Shown: positions 10,708 through 20,944, counted from the first letter of the stretch. The stretch: DNA of 45,807 bases from Rhodococcus sp. JCM 9791 (GCA_001312645.1 BBEG01000006.1:1-45807); one strand, 5' to 3'. Made by a program: numbers and translations. The notes: a model not told the origin generated them from the letters alone.

Positions 10708-11503
10708 CGGGCACCGACCCGTCCGCCCGGCTTGGCGATGCCGCGAATGGCCAGGCCGCTGTCGACGGACACCAGGGTGCCCGTCATCGCGGCCGACTCG
10801 GCGCGCGATGCCAGCATCGTGAATACACCGTCGTAGGCAGAGACCGGCGCGACCTCTTGGTCGGCAGCGCCCGATCGGTCCCGTCGAGTACCGAGTCGGT
10901 GATCGCCTGATCGAGCGATTCGGTGCCGCGCAACCGAGTCGGGGCGACACCGGGCGCGACACCGTTGACGCGCACGTCCGGCGCGAACTCGTACGCGAAT
11001 TGGCGGATCAGACCGTGCACGGCATGCTTGGAGGCGGTGTACAGCGAGCCACCTCCGGCTGCGTTGGTGCTCGCGAACGACCCGGTGAGGATCACGCTGC
11101 CTCGTGATGCGACGAGTGCGTCGAGACAGGCCCGCACGCCGAGCATCGGCGCGAGCACGTTGACACCGAAGAGCTCGTCGAACGCCTTGGGTAGCTGCTC
11201 ACCTGTGATGTCCTCAAGACCGCGCGCGCCGTCGGTGATACCGGCGTTGCCGACGAAAACATCGATCTTGCCCCAGGTGTCCAGCGCGGTCTGCGCCGCA
11301 GTCGTGTTGCCCGACCAGGTGGCAACATTCGCGACTACGGGTACTACCGCGTCCCCGAGCTCGGCCGCGACGTCGACGACCCCCTCGGAGATGTCGACGG
11401 CGACGACGCGCGCGCCCTCGGCCACGAACCGTGTGACGACCGATCGGCCGATTCCGGCACCGGCGCCAGTAAATACGACGATCTGATTGTCCAGTGCACC
11501 CAT
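10704..11503 (-). CDS. Second cis-dihydrodiol dehydrogenase-like SDR, frameshift near the C terminus
   Basis: Same branch as the SDR at 9092-9909. It has TGAGAGIG, VGNAGIT, FDELFGVNVLAPMLG, YTASKHA and YEFAPDVRVNGVAPG. The frame changes near 10855; after that the expected family end (SGLAIRGIAKPGG) is read, ending in a TGA that overlaps the next gene. Corrected length is about 266 aa. Two paralogues of this type in one operon suggest two diol-forming steps or two isomeric diols. Confidence 0.8.
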
Positions 11504-11581
11504 GAGATTTCTTCTCGATTCTTTGTCGATCCGCTGCGGCGTGTGTCGCGCGGTCTGGGTCGGTGTTTCGGTGAGGCGATG

Positions 11582-12415
11582 TCAGAAAGGGAGCCGCGCG
11601 CGTGCCTGCTCTCGCACGACCCGCTCGGACTCGGGCAGCGTGAACAGGGTCAGTTGCCCGGTCTCCGCGGTCATGAGCTGGAGGCACCGCTGCTCCCACG
11701 GCGTGTCGGTGATCGTGCCCGCGCGTGTGGCTCCGGCATCCTCGAGCCGCCGCGCGAGGTCCTCGATCACTGAGTGGTCGCAGACCTCCATGCGTAGGGC
11801 ATGGTCGGCGTTGAGCCGTACTCCGGTCTCCGCGTCGTCGACGAAGTCCCACTGCGACTCGTCGAACAGTTCGAGCGCGGCCGGGGCCACACCGAACAGC
11901 ACGCCGCGCTGGCCTCCCGGGTGGACCCACTCGTCGACGATCGGCATTCCCAGACCATCACGGTAGACGCGCACTGCCTCGTCGAGGTTGTTGACCTTCA
12001 AACAGATCCGCATCTCGTCGAACCGACGTGCGGTGTTCGTGGGGTGCATCGCAGGCCGGCTGATCAAGGCATAGATATTGCCGTCGGGTGCACGGAAATG
12101 TGACCACGCCGTACCCCAGGAGTCTTCGACGCCTTTGTGTACCTCGCCTATGAAGTCCACACCCCGATCCTCGAGTTCGGCTCGCACCTCGTACACGTCG
12201 TCGACGATGAGGCCCGGCACCGGATGGTCGAAGAACGAGTGGTCGGTGTCGACCGGCTTGAACACCTCGAATGCCGTTCCGTCGGCGAATGAGAAGACGA
12301 CCGCATTCTTCTGGTCGACGGTCATGGTGAGTCCGAGTTTATCCGCGACGAATTCGCGCATTTGCTCGAAGTTCGAGGTGCGGGATCCGACCCACCCCAT
12401 TCCGTAGACCTTCAC
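11582..12415 (-). CDS. VOC-superfamily protein, two glyoxalase-like domains
   Basis: 277 aa with two vicinal-oxygen-chelate halves. The N-terminal half is about 1-130 (FRAPDGNIYALI marks its end). The C-terminal half is about 140-277 (MRICLKVNNLDEAVRVYRDG, then LQLMTAETGQLTLFTLP). The GTG at 12415 is chosen because GGAAGG lies 8 nt upstream. Two-domain VOC proteins include extradiol dioxygenases, dioxygenase-like lyases and glyoxalases. The full H-H-E iron triad of an extradiol dioxygenase cannot be assigned with confidence here, so a catalytic or ring-cleavage role stays open. It heads the SDR operon, downstream of the transporter. Confidence 0.7.
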   Translation of the reverse strand: MKVYGMGWVGSRTSNFEQMREFVADKLGLTMTVDQKNAVVFSFADGTAFEVFKPVDTDHSFFDHPVPGLIVDDVYEVRAELEDRGVDFIGEVHKGVEDSWGTAWSHFRAPDGNIYALISRPAMHPTNTARRFDEMRICLKVNNLDEAVRVYRDGLGMPIVDEWVHPGGQRGVLFGVAPAALELFDESQWDFVDDAETGVRLNADHALRMEVCDHSVIEDLARRLEDAGATRAGTITDTPWEQRCLQLMTAETGQLTLFTLPESERVVREQARARLPF

Positions 12416-12529
12416 GTGATGTTCCTTCCAAAGAGGCCGTGCAAGCAAATTCGGCTCGTTCGCTCGAGGGAGTCGAATGGTGTTGTACGAGGGTGGACCG
12501 CGTCGAGGGCCTGAGTTGAACGATGCAGG

Positions 12530-13962
12530 TCACTCTGCCGCGGAAATCAGGTCGGGGCCCTTCCGGGTGGGCTCTGTGGGCCGGCCGGAGCGCGGTCGTG
12601 AGGATCGAGTCAGCAGGTACACAGAGGCGTAGGCCACGACCGACAACGCGAGGACGATGAGCTGAGCCGACTGGTTCAGGATCGCTGGGACAGTGGGTGT
12701 CTCGATCAATACTATGCCGATCACGGACGGCGCGAGCCAGGCCACCAGTCCCCAGGAAAGCTGGGGCGCACGAGAGCAATCCGATTCCGCCAGGGTGTAT
12801 CGGCGGTCGGTGCGGCTGAGTACGACATGAGTGAACACGATGCCGACCCAGCCAACGATCAGGACGCTTGCCAGTTCAGTGCCGTCTGTACATAGCTGAA
12901 CACATCGGTGAGCATCAGCAGGAAGACTGCGATCGAGACGCCGATGACCCATACGAATCGGGGAAAGCGCAAACCCGTGAACGTGCTGACGATTCGTTCG
13001 AAGTTGGTGGTGCACTGGTAGTAGTTCAAGGTGTTCACCCTGGTCTGAGAGACCACGATAAAGAGCAGACCGGCAAGACCAAGGCTGCCGAGGATTGCCT
13101 GTACGACCCCGATTTCGGAGGCTGGCTCGTTGGGCAACACCGTCTGCACCAGATAGATGCCGGCCACGCCGTTGACCACGAAAAGCATCAGATAGAACAC
13201 CCAACCGAAGGTGACATTCTCATGGAACTTCTCGTCCCGACGGTCAGCGAACCGCGCGAAATCGACGGTCGTCGGCATGGTGATAAAAATGCCCATGTAG
13301 AGAACGAACCCGAGAACCCAGCCGGGAAGTGTCCGGGCCTCGGACGGCACGATGCCGGTGAAGTTGAGCCACGCCGAATTGCCGCCGAATTTGATGTACG
13401 CGGCGACAAGAGTCGCGACTAGGCCGAGACCGTAGAACGGGAGCAGTAAGCCGTTGAGCTTGGCCATCCAGGATTGAACGCTTCCGAGCATCAGGGGGAG
13501 CATCGCGACCACCACCACCGCGTACCAGATCCGGATGTCTCCGATTCCGAAGTACGACTGGAACGCCACTGCCAGGGTGCTGCTCTCGAAAAGCGCGTAG
13601 TACAAGGTGGTAGCAGCGATCAGAAGTGACGTCACCAAGGCGCCCCATCGTCCGAACATGGGGATGGTCAGCAGATACGTGTTGAGCCCGGAACGGATTC
13701 CGAGGCGGACCATCACTATGTTGGCCACTCCGTACACAACCGCAGCGAGCACGATCGCCCCGATGGCATTCATCGTGCCGTACAGCGACGCCGCGAGAGC
13801 ACCGTAGAACAGCCACACCATCGCACTCAGCAATGACCAGAACGACATGGTGATCTGCCACCGACCGAGTCGTACCGAAATGGGCACCGCGGTGGTACTG
13901 AAGTTCTCGTCGGGGTCGATCCCACCGTTGCGGTCGGATGAGACCGAGGGCAGTGCAGGCAT
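12530..13962 (-). CDS. NCS1-family (cytosine/purine/hydantoin-type) transporter, one frameshift
   Basis: Integral membrane protein with about 12 hydrophobic helices; corrected length about 477 aa, typical of NCS1 symporters that take up nucleobases, hydantoins, allantoin and related small N-heterocycles. The N-terminal cytoplasmic stretch ends with TTAVPISVRLGRWQITMSFW; helix segments such as FVLYMGIFITMPTTVDFARF follow. The frame changes near 12885, after which TELASVLIVGWVGIVFTHVV continues the last helices. The ATG at 13962 has GGAG 6 nt upstream. It is divergent from a GntR regulator and just upstream of the VOC-SDR genes, so it likely imports the ring compound the island degrades. Confidence 0.85.
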
Positions 13963-14172
13963 GTAGGTCTCCAAACTGTATACATAAATGGATTCAAAAT
14001 GAGTGTAACGGGAATCACTCCCCGATCAAGGGGTGCCGGTGAGGAATCTGCGAGCCACCGGATCTCGACCCGGGCAATGGCTCAGCGGCACACAAGAAGA
14101 CCGATACGCAGTATCGTTGGGAAAACTGTATGCAAATTGCAGCGGCTCGAGTGACCTTCGATCGGAGAATCC
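13963..14172. promoter_or_regulatory. Divergent promoter region with candidate GntR operators
   Basis: Two related sites flank the region: AAACTGTATACATAAAT (13973-13989, containing the perfect palindrome TGTATACA) and AAACTGTATGCAAAT (14123-14137). A separate perfect inverted repeat CGATAC-GCA-GTATCG lies at 14102-14116. Such short AT-centred palindromes between a GntR gene and its divergent target fit autoregulation and ligand-controlled expression of the transporter. This is inference; binding is not shown. Confidence 0.5.
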
Positions 14173-14990
14173 ATGGCAACGGCAGGACGCGTCCGCGCAG
14201 GTACAACGGTGGACGATGTGTATGCCGCACTGCGCGAACGCATTATCGACGGCACTTATCAGCCAGGCCTGAGGATGTCCCAGGAGCAGCTGGCGACCGA
14301 CTTCGAGGTGAGCCGCACCCCGTTGCGCGAAGCACTCCAACGCCTCGAATCGGACGGGCTCGTCGTGGCCTACGCGAACCGGGGAATGCACGTCGCACCC
14401 ATCGTGAACTCGGAGACCGAGCAGAGCTATGCCCTGCGCGTACTTGTCGAACCCCCGACCATCGCTGCCGTCTCATCAAAGCTCACCGAGACAGACATCG
14501 CGGATATGGAGCTGTTGCTCGACGAGATGCAGGACCATCGGGCCCACAGCCGACGGTTTCAGGAGCTCACCAGCGCTTCCACGATGTGGCGCTGCGCCGG
14601 TACCCCAACTACTTCCGGCAGCTGATCGACCAGCTGCACATGAGGATCTACCGGCACCAGCGTGTCTACCTCTCGCATCAGCGGACACCCGACGACTTCA
14701 TCGAGTTGGACGCCGACCTCGTGAACGCCGTCAAGATCGGCGACTCCGGACAGGTGCGTCGCATCATGGAGTTCCACCTCATCGACGCGGCGATCGGCCT
14801 CGTGCTCGACGCCGACCCGGACCACCAGTTCGAAGCCCTCCTCGTCGCGATGGAAGGACGACAGATCGCGATTGCACACCATCCCGACGGCCGCATCGAC
14901 CGGCCCGCCGAAATCCGCTGGACCTCAGGTGAACAGGTCGACGTGCCGGACCGTGTGACGCAGAACCTGATCCTACGACCGCCATACTGA
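14173..14990 (+). CDS. GntR-family regulator (FadR/VanR subfamily), one frameshift
   Basis: The N-terminal winged helix is clear: VYAALRERIIDGTYQPG, then FEVSRTPLREALQRLES as recognition helix. The C-terminal all-helical FCD domain reads through a frame change near 14567 into DVALRRYPNYFRQLIDQLH and RRIMEFHLIDAAIGLVL. Corrected length is about 272 aa. It is paralogous to the GntR at 17770-18630 (shared DFIELDADLV/TLFLDAI and MEFHLIDAAIG/LEFHLLDTALG regions). Divergent from the NCS1 transporter, it converges on the flavoenzyme gene with only 7 bp between stops. Confidence 0.85.
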
Positions 14991-14997
14991 ATCCGGG

Positions 14998-16931
14998 TCA
15001 CACCAGACGTGCCGTGAAGAACGCTGAATGGATCGCGTCGAACACTCTCCCCGGCGCGGCGGCCGAACCGACCACCTTCACTTCCAGACCCGCATCGCGC
15101 AAGCTCGTGACGAAGTGGGTATCGGCCTCGACCCGACCGAGCGCCAGGACCACCGTGTCGGCAGGTATGAATTCGTCGACGCCGTCACCGGTCGCGTGCA
15201 CACCGGAATCGTCCACAGCCGTGACTCTCACCCCGGTACGCACATCGACACCCGCCGCACCTAAAAACAGGGGTAGCCGCTCCTGATCGGTGAACACCTC
15301 ATCGCCCGCCAGTAGCCGGGGCCCGGCCTCGAGGATCGTCACTTTGGCACTGTCCATGCCGGCAACTCGCAGCGCCACCTCGCAACCCTGCAGTCCACCA
15401 CCGACCACCACAACCGTCCCCATGAGCGGTCGACTTGCCCGGACGTCGCCCGCATAGAGCACCGGTGACGCGGTTGAAATCGGGAAGTCTGCGCGACGTA
15501 ACGGTGCGCCGGTGGCGGCCACCACCGTGTCGAAGCCCTGTGTCGTGAGCTTCTCGACGTCCGCATACTCGGCTGCGATCACAATTCCACGGCGCTCGAC
15601 CTCATGCACGAGGTGACGGACCAGTCCAGCCAGATCCTGCTTGACCGTCGAAGCCTGTGCGTGGGCCAGCAGACCACCGATCTCGCCGGGTTCGAACACC
15701 GTGACGTCGTGGCCGCGATCGTGGAGCACCGCAGCGCTACGTAAGCCAGCGGGCCCACCACCGACCACGGCCACTCGCTTGCGCGTGTCGCTCACCAGTA
15801 CCGCGAACCGCCCTTCCTCGGTGACATGAGGATTGACACTGCACCCGGCGCTGCGCCCGCGATTGAGCCCCCGGTGCAAACATCCGTCATTACAGCGAAT
15901 GCACGGGGTAATCTCCAGAACTCGACCGTCCCTTGCCTTCCGGGCCCAATCAGGATCTGCGAGCATCGCCCGGCCGAGCGAGACGAAGTCGGCGGAGCCG
16001 GACGCGATGATCTCGTCGGCGACCTCGGGCGTCACGAGCGAGCCGGACGCGATCACCGGAATCGTCACTGCCTCCTTGATCTTCTCCCACCCCCACCGAT
16101 GCGGCGCACGCACCTGGTACCACGGGCTGACCTCCCACTCCATTCCGGCGTGGTGGCCACCCGAGCAGTGGAGCACGTCGACACCGTGAGCTTCGAGAAG
16201 CCGGCACAATTCGACGGTGTCTTCGATGGTGATCCCGTCCGGTTCGTAATCGGTCACCGACAACCGGATGCTCAGCGGGAAGCTCTCCGGCACCGACGCC
16301 GGATCTCATCCACGATGCGCAACAGCAGTCGTGCACGGTTCTCGAAGCTGCCACCGTACTCGTCGTCGCGCCAGTTCGTGTGGGGGGACAAGAAATTGGT
16401 GATGAGATAACCGTGGCCTGCATGTACTTCGACCAGGTCGAATCGGGCGGCCCACGCCCGGGCCGCCGCCTCGCCGAACGACTTGACGACCGCATCGATT
16501 TCTTCGACCGTCATCGGCGTCGGGACCACGCCGTACTGCCCTTCCACGTCGGACCAGGACGAGGCGGTCGCCGATTTGATCGGTGCGGTGCCCAGAAACT
16601 TCTGCCGACCCCCGTGCGCGATCTGCAGTCCCACCTTCGCACCGGTCGAGCGCACCTCGTCGGCCAACCACCCCAGACCCGGGACATGCTCGCGACAGGA
16701 GTTCCCGAGCTGGTTGTGGATGGCCTTCGACGCATCGTCGTCGATATGGCTGTACTCGACCATCACCAGCCCCGCGCCGCCCTCACCCAGCCGGCGATAG
16801 TGGTTGACGGTTCGTTGGCTGACGGTCCCATCCGAATTGGACGTGGCAGTACTCTGCGGTGATTTCAGGATTCGGTTGGGGATCTCGACAGCGCCGATCC
16901 GACCGGGTGTGAACAACGCGGGAAACTTCAC
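14998..16931 (-). CDS. 2,4-Dienoyl-CoA reductase-like FMN/FAD/4Fe-4S flavoenzyme, one frameshift
   Basis: Old-yellow-enzyme-type TIM barrel (start ALFTPGRIGAVEIPNR; HAGHGYLITNFLSPHTN; FVSLGRAMLADPDW) is followed by an iron-sulfur site (CIRCNDGC and a later C at about residue 355) and an FAD/NAD(P) domain (VAVVGGGPAGLRSA; VVVVGGGLQGCE). Corrected length is about 644 aa, normal for the FadH/trimethylamine dehydrogenase group. One G is missing near 16291. The GTG at 16931 is chosen for its GGAG site. Being last in the NicX operon, it may reduce an unsaturated ring or a side-chain double bond. The true substrate is unknown. Confidence 0.85.
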
Positions 16932-16993
16932 TGAGACTCCATGTGACGACAGCGCCCGACGGCGCTTCGGAGGAACTGCAGGAGTAGGTGCGG

Positions 16994-17743
16994 TCAGGGA
17001 GCGAGCAACGCACCAGCGCGGGGCACCACCGGGTCGAGACCGAGCCGGCTCAGAATCCGCCATGCGGTTGCCGCAGCCGCCGACACCACCGGAATATCGA
17101 ACTGCTGCTGTACGGCGTCGAGGACCGGTAGCGACGGCATCTGCACGCAGGCACTGAGCACGAGCGCATCGGCCCCACTGATATCGACCCGCCGGACGTG
17201 TTCGAGCAGGTTTTGCGGATCGAGTCGTCCCACCGCGAGATTGTCGGGCACCTCGAGCGAAAGCGAATCCACTACATTGAAGCCCTCGTGTTCGATGTAG
17301 TCGCAGACAGTGGCGGTCAGCGGCTTCATGTACGGCGTGACGACCGCGATGTTCTTGACGCCGAGATGTGCCAGCGCCTCGGTGAGAGCGCCGGCCGAGG
17401 ACAGGACGGGAATCTCGGTACCACTCTCCTGCCGCGCGACCGCCGACAACTTCGATTCCGACTCGGAGTGATATCCGCGCCCCTGCGACATGATCGCTAC
17501 CAGGCAGGCGTAGGCCATGACGTCCACGCGCGCGTCGGCGAGTTCGGCCGCACACCGCAGCGAATCGGCGTCCATTGCCGCAAGTTGTTCGGGCGTGACG
17601 TGCTGCATTCGCATCCTCGAAGAGTGGAATGTGAACCGGTCAGGACGAATTTCCTCACGCGCGCGGAGCATCGCCGGGATTTCCGTCTCCATCGTGGTGT
17701 TCGAACTCGGCACGATCATGCCGATGCGGTAGTTGGAAGTCAT
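16994..17743 (-). CDS. nicE: Maleate cis-trans isomerase
   Basis: 249 aa, Asp/Glu racemase superfamily. The start RIGMIVPSSNTTMETEIPAM, the first catalytic-cysteine region YACLVAIM (about residue 80) and the second SACVQMPSLP (about residue 199) are those of maleate isomerase. It converts maleate to fumarate, the last step of the nicotinate/2,5-dihydroxypyridine pathway, feeding the TCA cycle in the cytoplasm. From memory of the family, similarity to NicE extends over the whole length. It lies 26 nt after the GntR gene and 62 nt before the flavoenzyme gene, on the same strand. Frame intact. Confidence 0.92.
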   Translation of the reverse strand: MTSNYRIGMIVPSSNTTMETEIPAMLRAREEIRPDRFTFHSSRMRMQHVTPEQLAAMDADSLRCAAELADARVDVMAYACLVAIMSQGRGYHSESESKLSAVARQESGTEIPVLSSAGALTEALAHLGVKNIAVVTPYMKPLTATVCDYIEHEGFNVVDSLSLEVPDNLAVGRLDPQNLLEHVRRVDISGADALVLSACVQMPSLPVLDAVQQQFDIPVVSAAAATAWRILSRLGLDPVVPRAGALLAP

Positions 17744-17769
17744 TGTGTTTACCTCGATTCGGTGGGTGT

Positions 17770-18630
17770 CTACGACGCTGCCGTCAGGTAGTCGGCGGTC
17801 GTGACGAGATTGGTTGTTGCCAGCACTGGGGCATCGGAGTCACCTCGCCAGCCGATTCGGGCGGACTCGCCCGCACGCAGCCGATCGAAATCATCAAGCG
17901 TGATCCCCATTCCCTTCAAGGTCGTTGTCAAGGAATCGAACTCATGGTCGGTGTCGATGGACATGATCATTCCCAGCGCTGTGTCGAGTAGGTGGAACTC
18001 GAGTACCGACCTGGCCCGAAGGCCGTCGCGGTTGCGGATTGCATCGAGAAACAGGGTGTCGGTTGTGGTGATGTCACCCACCGCGGCAGGCCGTTCGAAA
18101 TACATTCGTTGGTGCCTGTCGATCACGGTGAGGTGGGACTCGATCACGTCCTGCATTCCATTCGGAAACCTGTCGAGGATCACCCGGTGGTACCGCCAGT
18201 GCGCCAATTGGAAATCGCGCGGCGAAATGCGGGAATCCTCCATGTCGGCGAGCGCAGCCGCCATGGCATCGGCGTCCGCATCGGTGACCTCGTCCAGTAC
18301 CGCCGAGATCAGAGCCGGCTCGACCAGGAGCCGCGCCGAGTACGAATCCTCGACATCACGCAACCGGATCGGTGCAACGACCACACCGCGGTTCGCCTGA
18401 TTGACCACCAGGTTCTCTGCCTCGAGCCGCCGCAGCGCTTCGCGCAACGGTGTCCGCGACACGGCGAGCTCCTCGGCAAGACGCACCTGCGACAGGTTGA
18501 CGCCGGGGCGATATGTCCCCGACAGGATCCTCTCGCGTAGTAGGCAATACGTCCGATCGACGGTGTCGCCCCGCCGTGGCGCCGACACATCTGGGTCGCT
18601 GCCGACCTGCTTCGCAGCGACCACGGTCAA
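17770..18630 (-). CDS. GntR-family regulator (FadR/VanR subfamily)
   Basis: 286 aa, frame intact. Winged helix: LLRERILSGTYRPGVNLSQ and LAVSRTPLREALRRLEAE. FCD domain: VLDRFPNGMQDVIESHLTVI and ARSVLEFHLLDTALG. The likely start is TTG at 18630 overlapping the upstream stop (TTGA); GTG at 18624 is an alternative. It is embedded inside the long degradative operon rather than divergent, so it is made in proportion to the pathway and probably feeds back on the promoter near 26930-26952 using a pathway intermediate. Confidence 0.88.
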   Translation of the reverse strand: MTVVAAKQVGSDPDVSAPRRGDTVDRTYCLLRERILSGTYRPGVNLSQVRLAEELAVSRTPLREALRRLEAENLVVNQANRGVVVAPIRLRDVEDSYSARLLVEPALISAVLDEVTDADADAMAAALADMEDSRISPRDFQLAHWRYHRVILDRFPNGMQDVIESHLTVIDRHQRMYFERPAAVGDITTTDTLFLDAIRNRDGLRARSVLEFHLLDTALGMIMSIDTDHEFDSLTTTLKGMGITLDDFDRLRAGESARIGWRGDSDAPVLATTNLVTTADYLTAAS

Positions 18631-18884
18631 TGGTCCGCTGAACCGAGCCGTGTCGCGATGAGTCCGGTGAAGAACTCCGGCTGCTGATCCGCAAGGACCT
18701 CGAGCGCCATCGGATCCAGGAGGATCCGTGCCTCCGTCCTCGGTACGTAGATTTCGAGGCGTTCGCCGTTCCGGGTGGACACCTTCCGGAACTGCACACC
18801 CGTGAACTCGTTACCGACCCCGTTCCACGGCTCGGCATCGACGACACCGCGAGGAAGATCCTGTGGACCATGCTGTTCAGTCAT
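18627..18884 (-). CDS. Small protein of unknown function, 85 aa
   Basis: I do not recognise this protein. Its ATG overlaps the nitrilase stop (ATGA) and its stop overlaps the start of the GntR gene, so it is translated as part of the operon. The sequence is soluble and slightly acidic, with no signal peptide or membrane helix and no cysteine. It has a beta-rich centre (LEIYVPRTEARILLDP) and a helical end (EVLADQQPEFFTGLIATRLG). The middle resembles the short helical stretch found in LigA-like or small subunit proteins only weakly. Its place next to the LigA-LigB fusion and nitrilase suggests an accessory or subunit role. Confidence 0.7.
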   Translation of the reverse strand: MTEQHGPQDLPRGVVDAEPWNGVGNEFTGVQFRKVSTRNGERLEIYVPRTEARILLDPMALEVLADQQPEFFTGLIATRLGSADH

Positions 18885-19768
18885 CGCGCCGGCTCCTTCT
18901 GTTCGATCGGGATACGAATGACGTCCGGTTCACCGGCGTAGACCCGCGGGTCGCGCCGACCGGAGAGGACGGGCAGCTTCGTGCGCGCACGCTCGACTTC
19001 ACCGAGGTCGAGTTCGACGACCTGCACCCCCTCGGCCGATTCTCCGAGGTCGGCGAGGATATCGCCCCACGGCCCCACCACCAGCGCATGCCCGTAGGTG
19101 GCAAAAGCGTCCGTGTAGTCGGTTGTCGGTGAATGCACCGTGGCCGGGGCGACGACGAACGCGTGATTCTCGATCGCCCGCGCCCGCAGTAACGTATGCC
19201 AGTGGGCTTCGCCCGTGGTCTGGGTGAATGCCGCCGGAACGAGCAGAACCTCGGCGCCCGCCGCAGCGAGAGCACGGAACAGTTCAGGAAAGCGGACGTC
19301 GTAGCAGATTGTCAGCCCCACCCTGATCCCGTCGATCTCGACCACGACGAGTCTGTCACCGGGTTGCTCTACCGACGACGCTCGAACGACTGCCGTCGAT
19401 GTTGGCATCGAAGAGGTGCAGCTTGTCGTAGCGCGCAACGACCGAGCCCTCGGCGTCGATAACTACGGCGGAGTTGAATATTCCTTCATCAGTGCGGTTC
19501 TTCATTCCGCCGAGCACGATGACGACGCCGATGCGCCGCGCCTGCTCGCGCAGTGCAAGTACCGGAGTGGAGTCCACGCTCAACGCGGCTTCACGCATCT
19601 CGGCGTTGGTGCCAGAATCAATCCGTTCTCCGGCAGCACCACGACGGAGGCTCCGTCGGCTGCTGCGCGCTCGATCACACGGGCTGCCTTCTCCAGGTTC
19701 GACCCGATGTCAGTGGTCGGATGCCACTGGGTCACACCCACTTTCAGCGTTCGAGGCGATGTGATCAC
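18881..19768 (-). CDS. Nitrilase-superfamily amidohydrolase, frame changes twice
   Basis: Carbon-nitrogen hydrolase with the Glu-Lys-Cys triad in VVLPENGL (Glu), ARYDKLHLFD (Lys) and TICYDVRFPELF (Cys). The start is GTG at 19768 overlapping the upstream stop (GTGA); TLKVGVTQWHPTTDI is the usual first strand. Frame changes near 19602 (a C missing before AACGCC) and near 19385 give about 296 aa when joined. The LHLFDANID region matches omega-amidase/N-carbamoyl-type members. In a pathway that has NicX and NicF but no obvious NicD in the same operon, it is a good candidate for hydrolysing the N-formyl amide or another C-N bond. Confidence 0.85.
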
Positions 19769-20921
19769 GACCGACCCACCTCGGAAACCAATGCGCCGGA
19801 ACGCTCGCGCGCGTCCTCGAGGTCCATGTCGACCACGGTCCAGCCGCCGCCGGATGCCTCCATCGGCTCGTAGGCATAGACGTTGCCTCGAACAGCCGGT
19901 CCGACAACGCCGAGCATGATCATCCAGTTCAGGATTTCGTACTGGCCGTGCTCGAGCAGCGGGAAGGGTTCGAGCGAACACATCTCGAGGCCACGACCGC
20001 TCTGGAGCAACTGCAGGATGTAGGTGTCGAATTCGGTGTCAACACCGCCGAAATGTCCCGGGTCGAGCCAGTGCGACAGTCCGCCCGTGGCGAGGAAGGC
20101 AACCTTGAGCCGGAGCTCTCGATCGCGCCACGCATCGCCTCACCGAACCGTCGAGCATTGAACGGCGAGAAGCTCCGGGCCGGCTGGGTGATCACCGGGA
20201 TGACCGGCAGATCGGGCCGGGGCAGGAGCAGTCGCAGCGGTACGACGAGTCCGTGGTCGAGGTCGACGCGTGGCGCCGCTTCCACTTCGAGGCCGCCGGC
20301 CCGGACCGCATCGACGAGCGACCGCGCGAACTCGGGATGTCCGGTCAGGTCGAGGCCCAGATCGGGTCGCTTGAAGAACTCCATCGAACCGGTGTGCCCC
20401 TCACCTACGCCGAGCACGAAGTGGCCGGTGTCGAAGCTCTGGAAGTGGCAGTCCGCAGAAACGAGGATGACGTCGGGATCCGCCGCGGCGATGTCCGTCG
20501 CCAGCTTTTCGTACCCGGCGAGCAGCCGAGCCACCGCGTCGTCTGGATCGATTTCCGGCCGGGCCAGGAGATCCGGGACATGGGAACATCCTCCCGCGAA
20601 CACCAGGTTCCGCGGAACATCCGGCGTCGGCAGCGGTATCGACTCGTCCACCACGAATCCGCCGGAACTCGAGGTGTCACCGAGGTCGTCATTGAACCAG
20701 CGGCTGACGAGAATCGTCAACCCGTCGCCGAGGCCGATCGACCGCAACCGATCGCGATCACCGGCGAGGATGGTCGACGCCCATTCCTCTTCGATGCCCA
20801 GCAGTTCCGGTGCGCGCGACGGTGCCGCTTTCACCTCGGCCAGCAGATCGCTGTCGCGTGCCATCGCGAGAATAGCGGCTTCGATCCTGCTCTTGTCCAT
20901 GTCGATCACGTCTTTCTTCAT
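19765..20921 (-). CDS. Extradiol dioxygenase, LigA-LigB fusion in alpha-to-beta order, one frameshift
   Basis: Residues about 1-100 form a LigA-like helical cap (SRIEAAILAMARDSDLLAEV; LLGIEEEWASTILAGDRDR). Residues about 115-385 form the LigB catalytic fold (FAGGCSHVPDLL, VSADCHFQSFDTGHF, then LATGGLSHW after a lost G near 20117). The end (NWMIMLGVVGPAVRGNVYAY) is LigB-type. Corrected length is about 385 aa. The order is the reverse of gallate dioxygenase, which I recall as LigB then LigA. The start at 20921 is uncertain; ATG at 20900 is an alternative. It lies between nicX and the nitrilase gene, so one operon encodes two unrelated ring-cleavage enzymes. Confidence 0.82.
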
Positions 20922-20944
20922 CGATCAGGTTCGGGTCGAATGTG

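Noticed and set aside
16994-17743. Aspartate or glutamate racemase
   Set aside because: The PSSNTTMETE start and the SACVQMPS cysteine region are specific for maleate isomerase, in agreement with neighbouring genes.
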